64,000 nucleotides of DNA, from assembly GCF_000473165.1 (NCBI RefSeq), contig NZ_KI421504.1, positions 1,561,337 through 1,625,336 of the forward strand. Direction: 5' to 3'. This stretch comes from Leisingera aquimarina DSM 24565 (lineage in GTDB: Bacteria > Pseudomonadota > Alphaproteobacteria > Rhodobacterales > Rhodobacteraceae). Shown here piece after piece: positions 36,985 to 45,586 of the stretch. How positions within the stretch are numbered: position 1 is the stretch's first letter; each line of letters starts with the position of its first letter. The notes under the pieces were generated by a model. The model did no database searches. It saw only the letters and a program-made list of their open reading frames with translations, and was not told where the DNA came from. The translations under genes and the position numbers were made by a program.

Positions 36985-39864
36985 ATGCCGATACCAGACT
37001 GGGCCCTTGATCTCGAAGCCTCAAAAACCGGCACGAAAGCCAACGACAAAATGGATGGGACCACTGGCGACGACACGATCGACGCCGGTGCAGGCGAGGA
37101 TACCGTTGCCGGTGAAGAAGGCAGCGACCTGATAGACGCCGGCGAGGGCAATGATACCGTTTATGGCGATATGGGGGAGGGGTTCGACCAGGGGCTGGAT
37201 GCCACGCCGCTGGTGCTGGATATCAACAACATCCAGAGCATTTCCTACGACAGCTGGGCTGGATCTGCAGGCAATAACGCCGTCTTCAGCGACGTGGCCA
37301 CCTTGGAGGACGGAACCAAAGTCTGGGGAAGGCTGGTTCTGGTGGAGAAATCCAATCCGGACATGACAGTGCAATTCGGCTACACAGCCGGTGCAGAAAT
37401 CCTGTTGGGTGGTGACGATCCGGGTGACCAGGCGACCTTCCGGCTTGAGTTCTTTGATCCGGATACCGGTGAGCCGGTATACTTGAATTCCACGGCGACC
37501 TTCAATGACGTGGATGACAACAGCGGTCATGGCGATGCCGAGGCCGTTATAATCGACGGCAATAGTTTCACCTCTTTCGGGGTGTCTTCGGACTCGTCAC
37601 TCGGCACTGCGGTTGACGGCAGCGTGGTCACCGCCACCGGGTCCGACTACAACGATTACACCGATCAGGATGCCTGGTTTTCTGCCGGATTCGAAGATAA
37701 ATCGTCGATTGAGTTCACATTGCAAACCCGTGAAGGCTGGGCGGGATTTACCCTTTCGGGCAGCACGATTGATGACCCGGTCACCACCGCCTTAGAACAG
37801 GGGGCCGATACTGTTATGGCCGGTGACGGCAGCGACGTTGTCTTTGGTCAGGGGGGGGATGACTCCCTGTTCGGCGAGGCTGGCAATGACAGTTTGGATG
37901 GTGGCGATGGCGACGACGTTCTGGATGGCGGCATCGGTGCGGACACACTGATCGGCGGTGCCGGGGGCGACACGCTCTCTGGCGGTGAAGGCGATGATTA
38001 CATCGAAGGGGGCGCAGGCAACGACAGTCTGACCACCGGTCTTGGCAATGACACGCTGATCGGCGGCGAAGGCGATGACACGCTGAGGAACTCCGCCGGT
38101 GATGATAGCTTGGTCGGCGGAGTGGGCAACGACAGCATCGTGGCAACCAACGGCAACGACACCCTTGAAGGGGGGGATGGTGCCGACACCATGTACGGCG
38201 GCAACGATGACGACCTGCTGGTTGGCGGCAGCGGCAACGATCTGATGTACGGCGAGTCAGGCCATGACAGCCTGGAAGGCGGCGACGGCGACGATGTGAT
38301 GGATGGCGGGCTCGGCAACGACACCCTGATCGGGGGTGCCGGCGCCGACACGATCGCCGGGGGCGATGGCGACGACTACATCGAAGGCGGCGACGGCGAC
38401 GACAGCCTGACCACCGGTCTTGGCAATGACACGCTGATCGGCGGCGCGGGCAATGACACGCTGAGGAACTCCGCCGGTGACGACAGCCTGGTTGGCGGCG
38501 CCGGTGACGACAGCATCGTCGCAACCGAGGGCAACGACACCCTAGAAGGAGGCGACGGCGCCGATACCATGTACGGCGGCAACGATGACGATCTGCTGGT
38601 CGGCGGCAGCGGCGACGATCAAATGCACGGCGAGGCTGATGCTGACACGTTCCAGATGTCCGACGGGTTCGGCAATGACACCCTGACCGGCGGCGAGGCG
38701 GGAAATGACCTCGATACGGTCGATGTCTCGGCGGTCACCACCGGGGTTACGGTCACCTACACCGGCGATGAGGCCGGCACGATCACCGACGGCTCCGACA
38801 CGATTACCTTTTCCGAGATCGAGGCGCTTAAGCTGACGGATCAGGGGGATGTTGTGGATGCTTCGGCTGACAGCGCCGGGGTGTCGATCGACGCAGGCGC
38901 GGGCGATGACACGATCACACTTGGTTCGGGTAACGACTCCATTACCACCGGGGCGGGATATGACGAGCTGATCCTGACAGGGGCGGGCGGCATCGACACT
39001 GTCAGCGACTTCAGCATTGCCGATGATGACAGCGACGGTTTTTTCAACGACCAGCTTGATGTTTCCGATCTGACCGGCGGCACCGGACCCGACGGGGCTG
39101 TTCGCACCAGCGATGTCTCCGTAACCGACGATGGATCCGGCAATGCCCTGCTAACGTTTCCAGGAGGTGAAAAGATTGTTCTGGAGGGGGTGGCCCCGTC
39201 GCAGATCACAACCACAGCCCAGCTCATTTCTGCAGGTATCCCTTGTTTCACATCGGATGTTCTTCTCGCCACCAAGCGTGGCGCAGTGCCCGCAGGCCGG
39301 ATCCAGGTGGGCGACATGCTGCAAACCGCCGACAATGGGTTCCAGCCAGTTATCTGGGTCGGCAAACGCACTCTGAGCCAGGCAGACTTGGCGGAGCGCC
39401 CGCATCTGAGGCCGTATTGCGTCCGCCCGGGCGGTTTGCTGACTCCAGAGCGGCCAATGCTGCTGTCCCCCCAGCATCGCCTGTTAGCCGGCCCCAGGGC
39501 CTTTGGGCAAGACACGCAGTTTGGCGAAAGCTTTCTGTCTGCGAAACTGCTGGCAGAAATTGACAAAAACTGCACCCAACAGACCGGGACAGCCGCTCCG
39601 GTCACCTATGTGCATCTCCTGACTGAGCGGCATGAGGTGATTTTCGCAGAAGGCATCGCAACAGAGACATTCTGGCCCGGTCCCGAAGCAGTCCGCGGGT
39701 TGTGCGCTGCAGACAGGCGGGAACTGTTCGGCCTCTTCCCCGAACTGGCTGCCGTTCATGGGTTGGTCGGCGAACACGGCCGCGGGCTGGTCCGCAGGGC
39801 TTACGGCGACCTGGCCCGCCAGGCGCTTAAGCGGCGCAACCTGCAACACCTGCATGCCGCCTGA
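36985..39864 (+). CDS. RTX-repeat protein with C-terminal Hint domain
   Basis: The 959-residue protein has no classical signal. RTX-type repeats (GGxGxDxLxx) occur near 25-60 and densely at about 275-540, and would bind Ca2+ outside the cell. Residues 60-270 form a separate beta-rich domain. A C-terminal Hint domain begins at Cys754 (CFTSDVLLATKRGAVPAGRIQVGDML), with 'LLSPQHRLLAG' near 835. Hint domains self-process proteins; in roseobacters such RTX/Hint proteins are secreted, probably by type I export. A 378-bp DNA repeat underlies the RTX block. Its role (adhesin, enzyme carrier) is unknown. Confidence 0.88.
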   Translation: MPIPDWALDLEASKTGTKANDKMDGTTGDDTIDAGAGEDTVAGEEGSDLIDAGEGNDTVYGDMGEGFDQGLDATPLVLDINNIQSISYDSWAGSAGNNAVFSDVATLEDGTKVWGRLVLVEKSNPDMTVQFGYTAGAEILLGGDDPGDQATFRLEFFDPDTGEPVYLNSTATFNDVDDNSGHGDAEAVIIDGNSFTSFGVSSDSSLGTAVDGSVVTATGSDYNDYTDQDAWFSAGFEDKSSIEFTLQTREGWAGFTLSGSTIDDPVTTALEQGADTVMAGDGSDVVFGQGGDDSLFGEAGNDSLDGGDGDDVLDGGIGADTLIGGAGGDTLSGGEGDDYIEGGAGNDSLTTGLGNDTLIGGEGDDTLRNSAGDDSLVGGVGNDSIVATNGNDTLEGGDGADTMYGGNDDDLLVGGSGNDLMYGESGHDSLEGGDGDDVMDGGLGNDTLIGGAGADTIAGGDGDDYIEGGDGDDSLTTGLGNDTLIGGAGNDTLRNSAGDDSLVGGAGDDSIVATEGNDTLEGGDGADTMYGGNDDDLLVGGSGDDQMHGEADADTFQMSDGFGNDTLTGGEAGNDLDTVDVSAVTTGVTVTYTGDEAGTITDGSDTITFSEIEALKLTDQGDVVDASADSAGVSIDAGAGDDTITLGSGNDSITTGAGYDELILTGAGGIDTVSDFSIADDDSDGFFNDQLDVSDLTGGTGPDGAVRTSDVSVTDDGSGNALLTFPGGEKIVLEGVAPSQITTTAQLISAGIPCFTSDVLLATKRGAVPAGRIQVGDMLQTADNGFQPVIWVGKRTLSQADLAERPHLRPYCVRPGGLLTPERPMLLSPQHRLLAGPRAFGQDTQFGESFLSAKLLAEIDKNCTQQTGTAAPVTYVHLLTERHEVIFAEGIATETFWPGPEAVRGLCAADRRELFGLFPELAAVHGLVGEHGRGLVRRAYGDLARQALKRRNLQHLHAA
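37867..38622 (+). repeat. 378-bp tandem duplication within the RTX gene
   Basis: Copies at 37867-38244 and 38245-38622 encode two 126-residue blocks that are almost the same (for example SLTTGLGNDTLIGG and GNDTLRNSAGDDSLVGG in both). The unit is a whole number of codons, so loss or gain keeps the frame. DNA identity is high, pointing to a fairly recent duplication. Confidence 0.85.
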
Positions 39865-40505
39865 CGGCATCCGGCCCAGGCCGCGAAAGGCCTTGGCGGA
39901 CCTGCGGCAGCCGCGCATCCGGCCAGGCGGTGGGCTGACAATGCAGTTCCGCGTCCAGTTCGAAGACCGGCTCCATCTGGCCGTCAGTGGCCACCGTGTT
40001 GAAATTACAACGCTTATTCATTTCCACCCCATGGGTGCCGACGCCGAACTTCTTAATGACGATTGCATCGCGGACTGCGGTACGCTTCTTTTCCGCCTCC
40101 GGCATGGTTTCTCAATGGGAAGCCGCGCCAGAGGCGGAACTCCTCAAAACCGGTGCCGCCGTTCATGCCAGGGGGGTCAAAGATCGGGCCGCATGCATAT
40201 AGGCCTTCGCCTCGATATCGTGCCCGGATTGCGCAGCACCTCCATCGTGCGCAGTTTGGTGATACGCGCGTGGGGTGTGCTGGCGGGCCATCCGAAACGG
40301 TTGACCGCCATATTCGCGATACCATAGTTCGACAGAAGCGGCGCGGTTGCCGTGGCAGCGGCAAAAATGCGCCCGGGCCGGATGCCCAGCAGGCTCTCCG
40401 TGACCGCACTATGCAGAGCGAGTTCAAGACCCTGTCCGCCAGCATCACCCGTGAGGGCCAGGATGCAGTCTGGCAGCCTTAAGCGGCAGGTTGCAGGCGC
40501 AAACC
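39865..40505. other. About 640 bp, no supported gene
   Basis: Overlapping frames exist on both strands, but none has a recognisable family or ribosome site. A minus-strand frame near 40180-40480 (ESLLGIRPGRIF, MAVNRFGWPASTPHARITK) reads like degraded protein sequence; its parent was not recognised. It lies directly downstream of the hutC-like gene, where hut genes would be expected. Confidence 0.5.
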
Positions 40506-41189
40506 TCACAGATGTGTTGTCATTTTATATCCAGGAGCAAAGAACAGCTTTGCCAGCGTTACGGGCTTGGTGCGCAACCAGGTAATCCTTTCCGCCGTGA
40601 ACAACGGATCCCCCAAAGCAGTGTCCAGAAAGTCGGACACTGTCTGATCGGCCTTGGTCGCCATGAAGCTCAGCTCAAGATTTGTGAAGGGAACCTTCTG
40701 CACCAGCCAGTCATTCGGACCGGATTGGGTGAAATCTGCCTCCAGAATCTCGGGGATGCTGTCTGTCACCACCCAGCGCACTTCGTACTGGAACGGCGCA
40801 TTGCCGGCATAATGCATGCATCTAAGGTGCAGAACCTCCTGCTTTTGGGGGATGTCAAGCCGGGCTGACAGCCATGCCGGGGCGGGCATGGTACGGCGTT
40901 CCACCAGGGAATACCGGTAGGCGGCGCCGGTTTCAGCGATTTCGTCCCGCACCAGGGGGATGGAGAACTGGGCTTTGCGGACCGGCGAATTCAAAACCCG
41001 CGTCCCGGCTTTCCGCTTGCGTTCCAGATAGCCTTCTTCGGCCAGTTCCCGCAGCGCTCGGTTCACAGTGGTGCGCGTGCTCGAGAATTCAACAGCCAGT
41101 TCCGTTTCGCTTGGCAGCAGGCTGTCCGGCGCCCAGATCTTGTTTTGGATCCGGTCCAAAACGACCTGCTTGATATCCCTGTAGCTCAT
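40506..41189 (-). CDS. HutC-type GntR regulator (UTRA domain)
   Basis: The 227-residue protein has a GntR winged helix (SYRDIKQVVLDRIQNKIWAPDSLLPSETELAVEFSSTRTTVNRALRELAEEGYL, 2-55). A UTRA ligand domain follows, ending DPLFTAERITWLRTKPVTLAKLFFAPGYKMTTHL. The whole sequence is close in pattern to histidine-utilisation repressors. No hut gene is in the window, so it may be an orphan or control something else. Starts at 41189 or 41210 are both possible. Confidence 0.85.
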   Translation of the reverse strand: MSYRDIKQVVLDRIQNKIWAPDSLLPSETELAVEFSSTRTTVNRALRELAEEGYLERKRKAGTRVLNSPVRKAQFSIPLVRDEIAETGAAYRYSLVERRTMPAPAWLSARLDIPQKQEVLHLRCMHYAGNAPFQYEVRWVVTDSIPEILEADFTQSGPNDWLVQKVPFTNLELSFMATKADQTVSDFLDTALGDPLFTAERITWLRTKPVTLAKLFFAPGYKMTTHL

Positions 41190-41383
41190 GTTCTCGCGGG
41201 GGGCTGGCATCCGGAATCCCAATTCGATTAAAAAATTTTAATGGTAATATATATACACATAATGTTCGGGCGGGAAAGCGTGATAACCAGCTTTACAGCC
41301 GGTGCGGCCGGATCAGTTGCCTGGCAGCACAAGGCCTGCAGGCACGCGCGCAGAAATACGGCTGGCCTTTTCCGGCAATATAG

Positions 41384-41396
41384 TTGACAATGTCAA
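41384..41396. promoter_or_regulatory. Palindrome overlapping the marR start region
   Basis: ttgacaatgtcaa is a perfect 5+3+5 palindrome immediately before the ATG at 41402. It resembles a MarR-type operator, which would let the protein block its own mRNA start and the downstream dehalogenase. Inference only. Confidence 0.55.
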
Positions 41397-41401
41397 TTAA
41401 T

Positions 41402-41854
41402 ATGACTGACCAGCGCTTCCATCTCCACAACTCCCTAGGCTACCAGGTCACCATGCTGGCGCGGGTGATCGAGCGCCGTTTTGAACAGCGCATTGCTGAA
41501 CACGGGCTGACCCGCGTCACCTGGTGCGTGCTGCTGGCCGCGGGTGAAGAGGGTCTCAGCACTCCGTCGGAGATTGCGGATTTCATCGGCATCGACAGAA
41601 CCGCCACCTCGCGCGCCCTGCGGCAGATGGAGGCGCGCGGCCTGATCACTCGCAGCAGCGGCACCGGCGACGGCCGCTCGATCCGGGTGGGGCTGACTAT
41701 GCCGGGGCAGGCGGCGCTGCAGGCGGTCTTGCCGGTTGCGCAGGAAAACGCCGCCCATTTCGAGGCCAAGCTTACCGCGCAGGAACTGGCAGAGCTGCGT
41801 CAGACCGCGGCCAAACTGCTGCAGGACGAGCCGCGCATCGTCGCCAAGCTGTAA
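41402..41854 (+). CDS. MarR-family regulator linked to the dehalogenase
   Basis: The 150-residue regulator (from ATG 41402; 41390 and TTG 41384 are alternatives) has the MarR winged helix 'LSTPSEIADFIGIDRTATSRALRQMEARGLITRSSGTGDGRSIRVGLT' at about 53-100. It is 17 bp upstream of the reductive-dehalogenase gene and on the same strand. MarR proteins control rdh genes in Dehalococcoides, so ligand control by a halophenol is a fair guess. No clear Shine-Dalgarno is seen. Confidence 0.92.
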   Translation: MTDQRFHLHNSLGYQVTMLARVIERRFEQRIAEHGLTRVTWCVLLAAGEEGLSTPSEIADFIGIDRTATSRALRQMEARGLITRSSGTGDGRSIRVGLTMPGQAALQAVLPVAQENAAHFEAKLTAQELAELRQTAAKLLQDEPRIVAKL

Positions 41855-41871
41855 CTCCTCAGGGGCAAACC

Positions 41872-44800
41872 ATGGGCAAACTGTTTTCATACCGCAACCG
41901 GCCTGTGCATCTGGGCGCCTATCCGATGGAGACGCTGGCGCGCCAGGCGGCACCTGCGGACCTGGACAGGCTGCCGCCGTTGTCCCGGACGTCTTTCCGC
42001 CGCCCTGAAGCTCCCTTGTCGATCGTCAATGCGATGCGCGACTATCAGGCGATGCTGGACGCTACTCGTGAAGGGCTGGTGAAAAAGGAACGCGCGAACA
42101 TCCCCGCAAACCCGCAGGAGCGCACGGATCACCTGAAGGCATTCGGCTATTTCTGCGATGCCTCGCTCGCGGGCGCCTGCACAGTACCATCCGGCGCCTG
42201 GCTGGACACACCGTTAACGAACCCGGACGTGGCGGCGCTGGCCGCGGATCTGCGCACCAAACAAACCAAGACCTTTGCCTCTGGCATCGACGTGGTGATG
42301 GCCAGTTTGCGCGAGTCGATGCAGGCCTCGCCCGCAGACTGCCGCCACCACACGTACGCGCTGGTCTATGTCTATGAATTCTCCCGCGATCCCGAAACGG
42401 GTGAGGAGGGCACCGAATGGCTGGCGGATGCGCAGGAACAGCGCGCCTGCCTGCGGGCGGCAGAAACCGTGGTGACGCTGGCCAATTACATCCGCCTGTT
42501 GGGGTGGGAGGCGCGCGCCCACACCGGTGCCACCAGTGATGTGCATCTGGGCAAGCTGGCGGTGCAGGCAGGTCTTGCCACCTGTGAAAACGGAGTTCTG
42601 ACCAACCCATTCCTCGGCAGCCGCTTTGGCATTGCTGCCGTAACCACTACGTTGGAGCTGGCCTCCGATCAACCGCTGTCGCCGGGCCAGGCGCCGGGCT
42701 TCAATTACCGGATGGGCCTTGGCGCCCACGCCAAAAGCGCCAACACCCGCGATCCTTACGCCAAGCGCCGCTTCATGGATGGTGCGCACCCGTTCGAGAC
42801 CCTGAAACGGGTGGAAGACCCAACAACCTATATCGACGAAGTGAACGTCGCCCGGGTGCCGAAACGCGCCGACATGTTTGCGCGCTCCTTGTTCGGTGAT
42901 CTCGGCAAAGGCCCGCAGGAGGCGGCGAAGAACGGCAACTACGTCCGAAAGTCCTCCTCGGCCTTTGCCTTCCGCACCTCGCTCGCAGCATTTGTGCTGC
43001 TGCAGGACGGCGAAGCCGCGTCGCAGGTGGACCCCAGCGCTGCAGACGCCGCCCGCAATGCCGCGAATATCAAGGCCGCCGCCTATTTCCTCGGCTGCGA
43101 CGCGGTGGGCATCTCGCGCTGCCCGGACTGGGCCTATTACTCCCACGACGCGGCGGGAGAGCCACTGGCCCGCTATCACGAAAACGCCATCAGCATCATC
43201 ATCGACCAGGGTCACGAAACCATGGAGGGGGCCTCCGGCGACGACTGGATCGCCTGCGCCCAGTCGATGCGTGCCTATCTGCGGTTCTCGCTCTTGGGCG
43301 GGGTGATCGCGCAGCAGATCCGCAACCTCGGCTACACCGCCCGGGTGCATTCGGTAATGGACGGCGAAGTGCTGCAGCCGCCCTTGCTGCTGCTTTCAGG
43401 TCTTGGCGAAGTGTCCCGCATCGGCGAGGTGATCCTGAATCCCTTCCTTGGTCCGCGGCTGAAATCCGGCGCCGTTACCACCAACCTGCCGATGACCCAT
43501 GACAGGCCGATCGATTTCGGCCTGCAGCGGTTTTGCGAGGCCTGCAATAAATGCGCCCGCGAATGCCCCTCCGGCGCCATCACCGCCGGGCCGAAGCTGA
43601 TGTTCAACGGCTACGAGATCTGGAAATCCGACAGCCAGAAATGCACCACCTACCGCGTCACCGTCCCCGGCGGCGCCATGTGCGGCCGCTGCATGAAAAC
43701 CTGCCCCTGGAACCTCGAAGGCCTGTTTGCCGAGGCGCCCTTCCGCTGGGCGGCAATGAACCTGCCGGGCAGCGCGCCGCTGCTGGCGAAACTCGACGAT
43801 GCGCTGGGCAATGGCGAGATCAACCGCACCAAGACGTGGTGGTGGGATTTGGAGATGGCGGAGGAGGGCCCTTATGCGCCCTCGCAGCATCCTGTGAACG
43901 TCCGCAAACTGTCCAAGGACCTGGACTTGAAGTTTGAGGACCAGACCCTGGCGGTCTACCCGGCGCCGCTGGCACCGCCGCCCTATGCCTGGCCCGCGCC
44001 GATGGACCGCGAGGCCGGGATTGCCGCCTATCAGGCCATGATCCCGGCGTCCGAGCACAAGCGCCGCCGCGCCGCAGGCCTGCCGCCCGAGCATGTCTAT
44101 ACCGCCGGCCAGGGCGCCGCACCGGTGATGCGGGTGCGGCTCTCCAAGGTGGAGCAGATGACCGATGCCGTCACCAAGTATGAGTTCTCCCTGCCGGACG
44201 GCGCCCTGCTGCCCGCGGCCACTGCGGGCGCCCATATCGACGTGGTTGTGGCACCGGAGTTCTTCCGCCAGTACTCCCTGTCAGGCGACCCGGCGGACCG
44301 CACGAAATACCAGATCGCAGTGTTGCGCGAGGACACGGGCCGCGGTGGTTCCAGGCTCATGCACCGGATCTTCGAGGAAGGCCGGATGGTGTTCATCTCC
44401 AAACCCATCAACCATTTCCCGCTGGTCGAGGGTGCGGCCAAATCCTATTTGATGGGCGGCGGCATCGGGGTGACCCCGATGATCGCCATGGCGCATCGCC
44501 TGCAGGCCTTGGGCAAAGACTTTGAATTCCGCTACTCATGTTCGAACAAGGCAAGCGCAGGGTTTCTTAAGGACCTGAAGGGCGTCCCTTGGGCTGACAA
44601 AGTGCATCTGCATTTCTCGGATCAAGGCTCCCGCGCAGATCTGAAACACGTGCTGCGCTATGCGCCCGGCAGCCATGTCTACACCTGCGGACCGGAAGCC
44701 TACATGCAGGCGGTGCAGGACGCGGCAGAGGCAAGCGGCTTCCCCGAGGAGAGCTGCCACATGGAGTATTTTTCGGTCCCTGAGCAGCCCGAATATGAAA

Positions 44801-45069
44801 ACCACCCCTTCACCCTGAGGCTCGCGAAATCGGGCCGGGAAATTCTGGTGCCAGCCGAAAAAACCGCCATCGAGGCACTGGCCGAAAGCGGTATCCATGT
44901 GGATGTGAAATGCTCCGATGGCATTTGCGGCGTCTGCAAGTGCGGGCTGATCTCAGGCGACGCGGATCACCGCGACTTCGTGCTTTCGAATAAGCAGCGC
45001 GAGGGCGCCATCATCCTCTGCCAATCCCGCGCGGTTGAACCGGACGGCGTGCTGGAAATCGACCTCTAG
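41872..45069 (+). CDS. Self-sufficient reductive dehalogenase (RdhA fused to flavin-ferredoxin reductase, BhbA-like)
   Basis: The protein has 1065 residues. Residues 1 to about 700 form a reductive dehalogenase: a cobalamin-domain region and two [4Fe-4S] sites, Cys555/558/561/565 (CEACNKCARECP) and Cys591/604/607/611 (CGRCMKTCPW). Two similar blocks (NPFLGSRFGIAAVTT at 245-259 and NPFLGPRLKSGAVTT at 523-537) show an internal duplication. From about 750 a reductase follows: flavin site RQYSLSG (799-805), nucleotide site GGGIGVTPM (862-870), and a C-terminal [2Fe-2S] ferredoxin with Cys1014/1019/1022/1050. No Tat signal exists, so it is cytoplasmic. The layout matches the Comamonas BhbA type, which removes bromine from bromo-hydroxybenzoate with NADPH. 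The substrate here is unknown. AGGGGC precedes the ATG. Confidence 0.93.
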   Translation: MGKLFSYRNRPVHLGAYPMETLARQAAPADLDRLPPLSRTSFRRPEAPLSIVNAMRDYQAMLDATREGLVKKERANIPANPQERTDHLKAFGYFCDASLAGACTVPSGAWLDTPLTNPDVAALAADLRTKQTKTFASGIDVVMASLRESMQASPADCRHHTYALVYVYEFSRDPETGEEGTEWLADAQEQRACLRAAETVVTLANYIRLLGWEARAHTGATSDVHLGKLAVQAGLATCENGVLTNPFLGSRFGIAAVTTTLELASDQPLSPGQAPGFNYRMGLGAHAKSANTRDPYAKRRFMDGAHPFETLKRVEDPTTYIDEVNVARVPKRADMFARSLFGDLGKGPQEAAKNGNYVRKSSSAFAFRTSLAAFVLLQDGEAASQVDPSAADAARNAANIKAAAYFLGCDAVGISRCPDWAYYSHDAAGEPLARYHENAISIIIDQGHETMEGASGDDWIACAQSMRAYLRFSLLGGVIAQQIRNLGYTARVHSVMDGEVLQPPLLLLSGLGEVSRIGEVILNPFLGPRLKSGAVTTNLPMTHDRPIDFGLQRFCEACNKCARECPSGAITAGPKLMFNGYEIWKSDSQKCTTYRVTVPGGAMCGRCMKTCPWNLEGLFAEAPFRWAAMNLPGSAPLLAKLDDALGNGEINRTKTWWWDLEMAEEGPYAPSQHPVNVRKLSKDLDLKFEDQTLAVYPAPLAPPPYAWPAPMDREAGIAAYQAMIPASEHKRRRAAGLPPEHVYTAGQGAAPVMRVRLSKVEQMTDAVTKYEFSLPDGALLPAATAGAHIDVVVAPEFFRQYSLSGDPADRTKYQIAVLREDTGRGGSRLMHRIFEEGRMVFISKPINHFPLVEGAAKSYLMGGGIGVTPMIAMAHRLQALGKDFEFRYSCSNKASAGFLKDLKGVPWADKVHLHFSDQGSRADLKHVLRYAPGSHVYTCGPEAYMQAVQDAAEASGFPEESCHMEYFSVPEQPEYENHPFTLRLAKSGREILVPAEKTAIEALAESGIHVDVKCSDGICGVCKCGLISGDADHRDFVLSNKQREGAIILCQSRAVEPDGVLEIDL

Positions 45070-45078
45070 CCGGGCGCT

Positions 45079-45116
45079 GCAATTTTCTTAGGCAGGAAAA
45101 TTGCTAATTTTTTTTA
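45079..45116 (+). terminator. Rho-independent terminator after the dehalogenase
   Basis: A perfect 9-bp stem gcaattttc/gaaaattgc (loop 8 nt) is followed after two bases by a run of T's. It lies 10 bp past the stop codon. Confidence 0.85.
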
Positions 45117-45141
45117 AAAAAACTTTTGCGCGCGGCAGCGG

Positions 45142-45534
45142 TTAGTACGGTTGCCGCTCTCCCAGCAAATACCGCGCCGCATCGACGTAATCAAAGGCCA
45201 GCGAAACTGCGATCACTGTGCAGACAGCCAGGATGATCCGCCGCGGCCATTCTGGCATACCGGGCTGCGCCCGCTGCCGCCACAGCCAAATCAGCAAAGG
45301 TGTCCACAGGACCACATGCGGCAGTCCCAAGAGGCGCACATATCCAAGCTGCCCGTATAGCCAGTAAACTCCGGCCCCCGCCAATACACTGGCCGCCACC
45401 GTGACCAGCCCGGCCACCCGGCTGGCCTTCCAGATCAGCAGCGCCAGCGGCAGGACAAATGCACCCAGGAACAGGATGTTGACCCAGATCTGCACCCAGA
45501 GGGGCTGGCTTGCGATCGCTTCGTTCAGTGTCAT
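45142..45534 (-). CDS. Small four-helix membrane protein, unknown
   Basis: From ATG 45534 (GGGAGG upstream) the product is 130 aa with four hydrophobic helices (about 14-34, 38-58, 64-82 and 100-118) and an aromatic/Trp-rich loop (WTPLLIWLWRQ). It is 52 bp downstream of the sulfatase gene on the same strand and may be its membrane partner. A longer frame upstream of the ATG is not supported. Confidence 0.7.
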   Translation of the reverse strand: MTLNEAIASQPLWVQIWVNILFLGAFVLPLALLIWKASRVAGLVTVAASVLAGAGVYWLYGQLGYVRLLGLPHVVLWTPLLIWLWRQRAQPGMPEWPRRIILAVCTVIAVSLAFDYVDAARYLLGERQPY

Positions 45535-45586
45535 TGCAGACCCTCCCGTTGGCGAGCCTAGGGAAAGGCCGGATCGTCGGCAAGCG

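Noticed and set aside
39827..40448. Several open frames on both strands after the RTX gene
   Set aside because: None shows a domain or a ribosome site. The sequence may be a decayed gene, but its parent was not recognised.
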